A DNA stretch of 8,272 nt from positions 1 through 8,272 of the forward strand of contig JAWXCI010000044.1 in assembly GCA_034408895.1 (NCBI GenBank), in the 5' to 3' direction. A model generated the notes under the pieces. It saw nothing but the letters and a program-made list of their open reading frames with translations. It was not told the origin of the DNA and made no database searches. A program made the position numbers and the translations under genes. Shown here in pieces: positions 7,155 through 8,272 of the stretch (positions within the stretch are counted from its first letter, which is position 1; each line of letters starts with the position of its first letter). This stretch comes from UBA4660 sp034408895 (GTDB lineage: Bacteria; Bacteroidota; Bacteroidia; Flavobacteriales_D; Sanyastnellaceae).

Positions 7155-7368
7155 ATAGGGTGAAACTCATAAATGGGGATTGGAAACCAGCATTCTCTAC
7201 TCGCGCGATGGGGTTTTGGGGTTTTACTTTTCCCTATCCGTTGTTGTTCTTCTTTGGTTGGGCGGGCGGCACAGCCGCTAGGGGTGGGGGTTGTTTTGTG
7301 GCTTGGCGAAGCTGGCGATTTACACCACAACCCCGAAGGGCTCACGAATACCTTTAAAAACAATTTAA
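7155..7368. other. Non-coding hairpin-rich stretch upstream of the IS fragment
   Basis: No recognisable gene. A tandem GGGGTTTT occurs twice at 7210-7225. GCGGC/GCCGC at 7266-7270/7274-7278 form a short hairpin. GGGGTTGT at 7287-7294 pairs with ACAACCCC at 7327-7334, and inside it GCTT/AAGC at 7301-7304/7309-7312 closes a GGCG tetraloop. Overlapping short open frames on both strands are low-complexity and cysteine/tryptophan/glycine-rich, so they were not accepted as genes. The arrangement resembles a dispersed intergenic repeat, but this cannot be shown from one copy. Confidence 0.45.
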
Positions 7369-8151
7369 TCATCAGTAAATGTTGTAGCGAGCATTAAGAC
7401 ACTACTGGACCATGAATTTATTAACTATGGGTATATTAAAATTACTAAACAGCTTCAACAAGATGGTTTTTTAATTAACAAGAAAAAGGTCTATCGTTTA
7501 ATGAAGGAACAAAGCCTATTAAAACCACAAAGGTTCCGCAGCAAGGGTAAACGTAATTTTGTGAAATTCCGCAAGCCACAGGCTACAACCCCTTTGAGTT
7601 ATTTTGAAATGGATATTAAATTTATTTATATTCAACAAGAACGTAGGAATGCTTATTTACTAAGCATTATTGATGTTTATAGTAGAAAAATCATTGGGTA
7701 TATCTTCCAAAGAAGCATTAGGAAGCATGATGTAATAAGACTTTGGCAATCTTTAAAAACAGAACTAAATGATTTTAAAAAAATAACCATTCGAAGCGAT
7801 AACGGTAGCCAATTCATTGCTAATGATGTAAGAGGATATTTTAAATACCAAGGCATTGAACATGAGTTTACTCATATAGCAACTCCTGAAGATGATGGAC
7901 ATATAGAAGCTTTCCATAGCATCCTAGAGAGTGATATGCTCCAGCGCAATGAGTACTTAACCTTTGAGGAAATGAAGGCTGCTATGAAATGCTTTATGGC
8001 CTTTTACAATGATGAAAGAATCCATGCTTCTATAAACTATGTATCACCTAACAAATTTTTAAAGCAATATTTTTTAAACCAACCTCTAGTAGAAACTTTA
8101 AAATCATATGAAATAAATGACGAACTTTGTCAAACCGTGTACGAATTATGA
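7369..8151 (+). pseudogene. IS3-family transposase OrfB, 5'-truncated
   Basis: The frame opens after a stop at 7366-7368 and runs 260 codons to TGA at 8149-8151. It begins inside the HTH_21-like segment (LLDHEFINYGYIKITKQL, KKKVYRLMKEQ), so the N-terminal part normal for OrfB (about 270-300 residues), plus all of OrfA, is gone. The first ATG, at 7501, would give 216 residues lacking most of that segment. The rve integrase core is complete: Asp in EMDIKFIY (codon 7612-7614), Asp in RSDNGSQF (7798-7800) and Glu in HIEAFHS (7906-7908). The 61- and 35-residue spacings match the DD(35)E pattern. The residue seven after the catalytic Glu is Glu, where many IS3 members have Lys/Arg. Without OrfA and a normal start it is unlikely to mobilise itself. 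Confidence 0.85.
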
Positions 8152-8163
8152 GGGGTTAGGACA
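7369..8163 (+). mobile_element. Left-truncated IS3-family insertion sequence
   Basis: The element consists of most of an OrfB transposase followed by a probable right terminus. OrfA, the frameshift region and the left inverted repeat are missing: no reverse complement of the right end (TGTCCTAACCCC) is found elsewhere in the window. The right end is proposed at 8163, because ATTATGAGGGGTTAGGACA ends in CA as IS3 termini do; the orfB stop codon lies inside this sequence. The left junction lies somewhere between the stop at 7366-7368 and about 7395. The body is conspicuously AT-rich compared with the chromosomal genes to its left, consistent with transfer. The exact ends need another copy for confirmation. 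Confidence 0.7.
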
Positions 8164-8215
8164 TTACCTTTACGTGCATGATTCTTTTTCCAATGGTAGA
8201 TTGCTTAATTGACAT
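8156..8215 (-). pseudogene. Possible 5' end of a minus-strand gene interrupted by the IS
   Basis: On the minus strand, ATG at 8215 follows an AGGAA only one base upstream of the start region (ttttacaggaaATG) and reads MSIKQSTIGKRIMHVKV before crossing the proposed IS end at 8163/8164, where it stops at TAA (8156-8158) inside the IS terminus. About 17 codons lie outside the IS. The N-terminus is too short to assign. The reading frame may be coincidental; what favours it is the purine-rich leader and the frame running exactly into the junction. Confidence 0.3.
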
Positions 8216-8249
8216 TTCCTGTAAAATAAAATACAGCCAGACAGGAAGT
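8214..8249. repeat. Inverted repeat at the start of the possible interrupted gene
   Basis: ATTTCCTGT at 8214-8222 pairs with ACAGGAAGT at 8241-8249 (eight of nine Watson-Crick, one mismatch or G-U). CTGTA/TACAG at 8219-8223/8232-8236 is an alternative inner stem. It overlaps the ATG and leader of the minus-strand frame at 8215, so it could be an operator or a leader hairpin. Chance occurrence is not excluded. Confidence 0.3.
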
Positions 8250-8272
8250 GAAACTGTTAATAAAACCCACAA

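Noticed and set aside
7133..7397. Short frames of 74-77 residues on both strands near the terminator
   Set aside because: They overlap the terminator or the hairpin-rich stretch, are low-complexity and overlap one another.
1..8272. Defence system, toxin-antitoxin pair, integron or phage
   Set aside because: No signature proteins or sites were found; the only mobile DNA supported is the IS3 fragment.

Overview
The window looks like chromosomal DNA from a member of the Bacteroidota, probably near the Chitinophagales/Sphingobacteriales. This is inferred from the protein families, the weak or absent Shine-Dalgarno signals, the A-rich leader of the small lipoprotein, and a fragment of an 'EYFxDTDPxxGNG' surface-protein repeat that I associate with this phylum. 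No rRNA or tRNA gene was recognised.

Layout: bases 1-952 hold no convincing gene. They carry an imperfect direct repeat with a palindromic core (75-131) and a cluster of potential hairpins (about 449-765). Next is hemL on the minus strand (953-2245, tetrapyrrole synthesis). A 143-bp divergent intergenic region follows, filled mostly by a long imperfect inverted repeat (2259-2336). kynU (2390-3667, tryptophan/kynurenine catabolism) and a KtrA/TrkA-type RCK potassium-channel regulator (3671-4372) form a tight plus-strand pair with a 3-bp gap. They converge on a minus-strand Omp85/BamA-TamA-like outer-membrane protein (4418-6106). A 40-residue lipoprotein (6291-6413, plus) diverges from that gene and converges on an OsmC/Ohr-family protein (6421-6831, minus).

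From about 6846 onward the window looks like accessory or decayed DNA. There is the 3' remnant of a surface-protein gene followed by a good rho-independent terminator (7117-7154). Then comes a non-coding, hairpin-rich stretch, and then an AT-rich 5'-truncated IS3-family element. Its transposase keeps the DD(35)E triad but has lost OrfA and the left end. The likely right end of the element (about 8163) abuts what may be the first 17 codons of an interrupted minus-strand gene.

The housekeeping genes do not form one pathway: heme, kynurenine, K+ regulation, outer-membrane biogenesis and peroxide defence sit side by side. I found no convincing new multi-gene system. The most useful observations are the micro-lipoprotein, the hairpin-rich intergenic regions, the surface-protein remnant with its terminator, and the IS junction.
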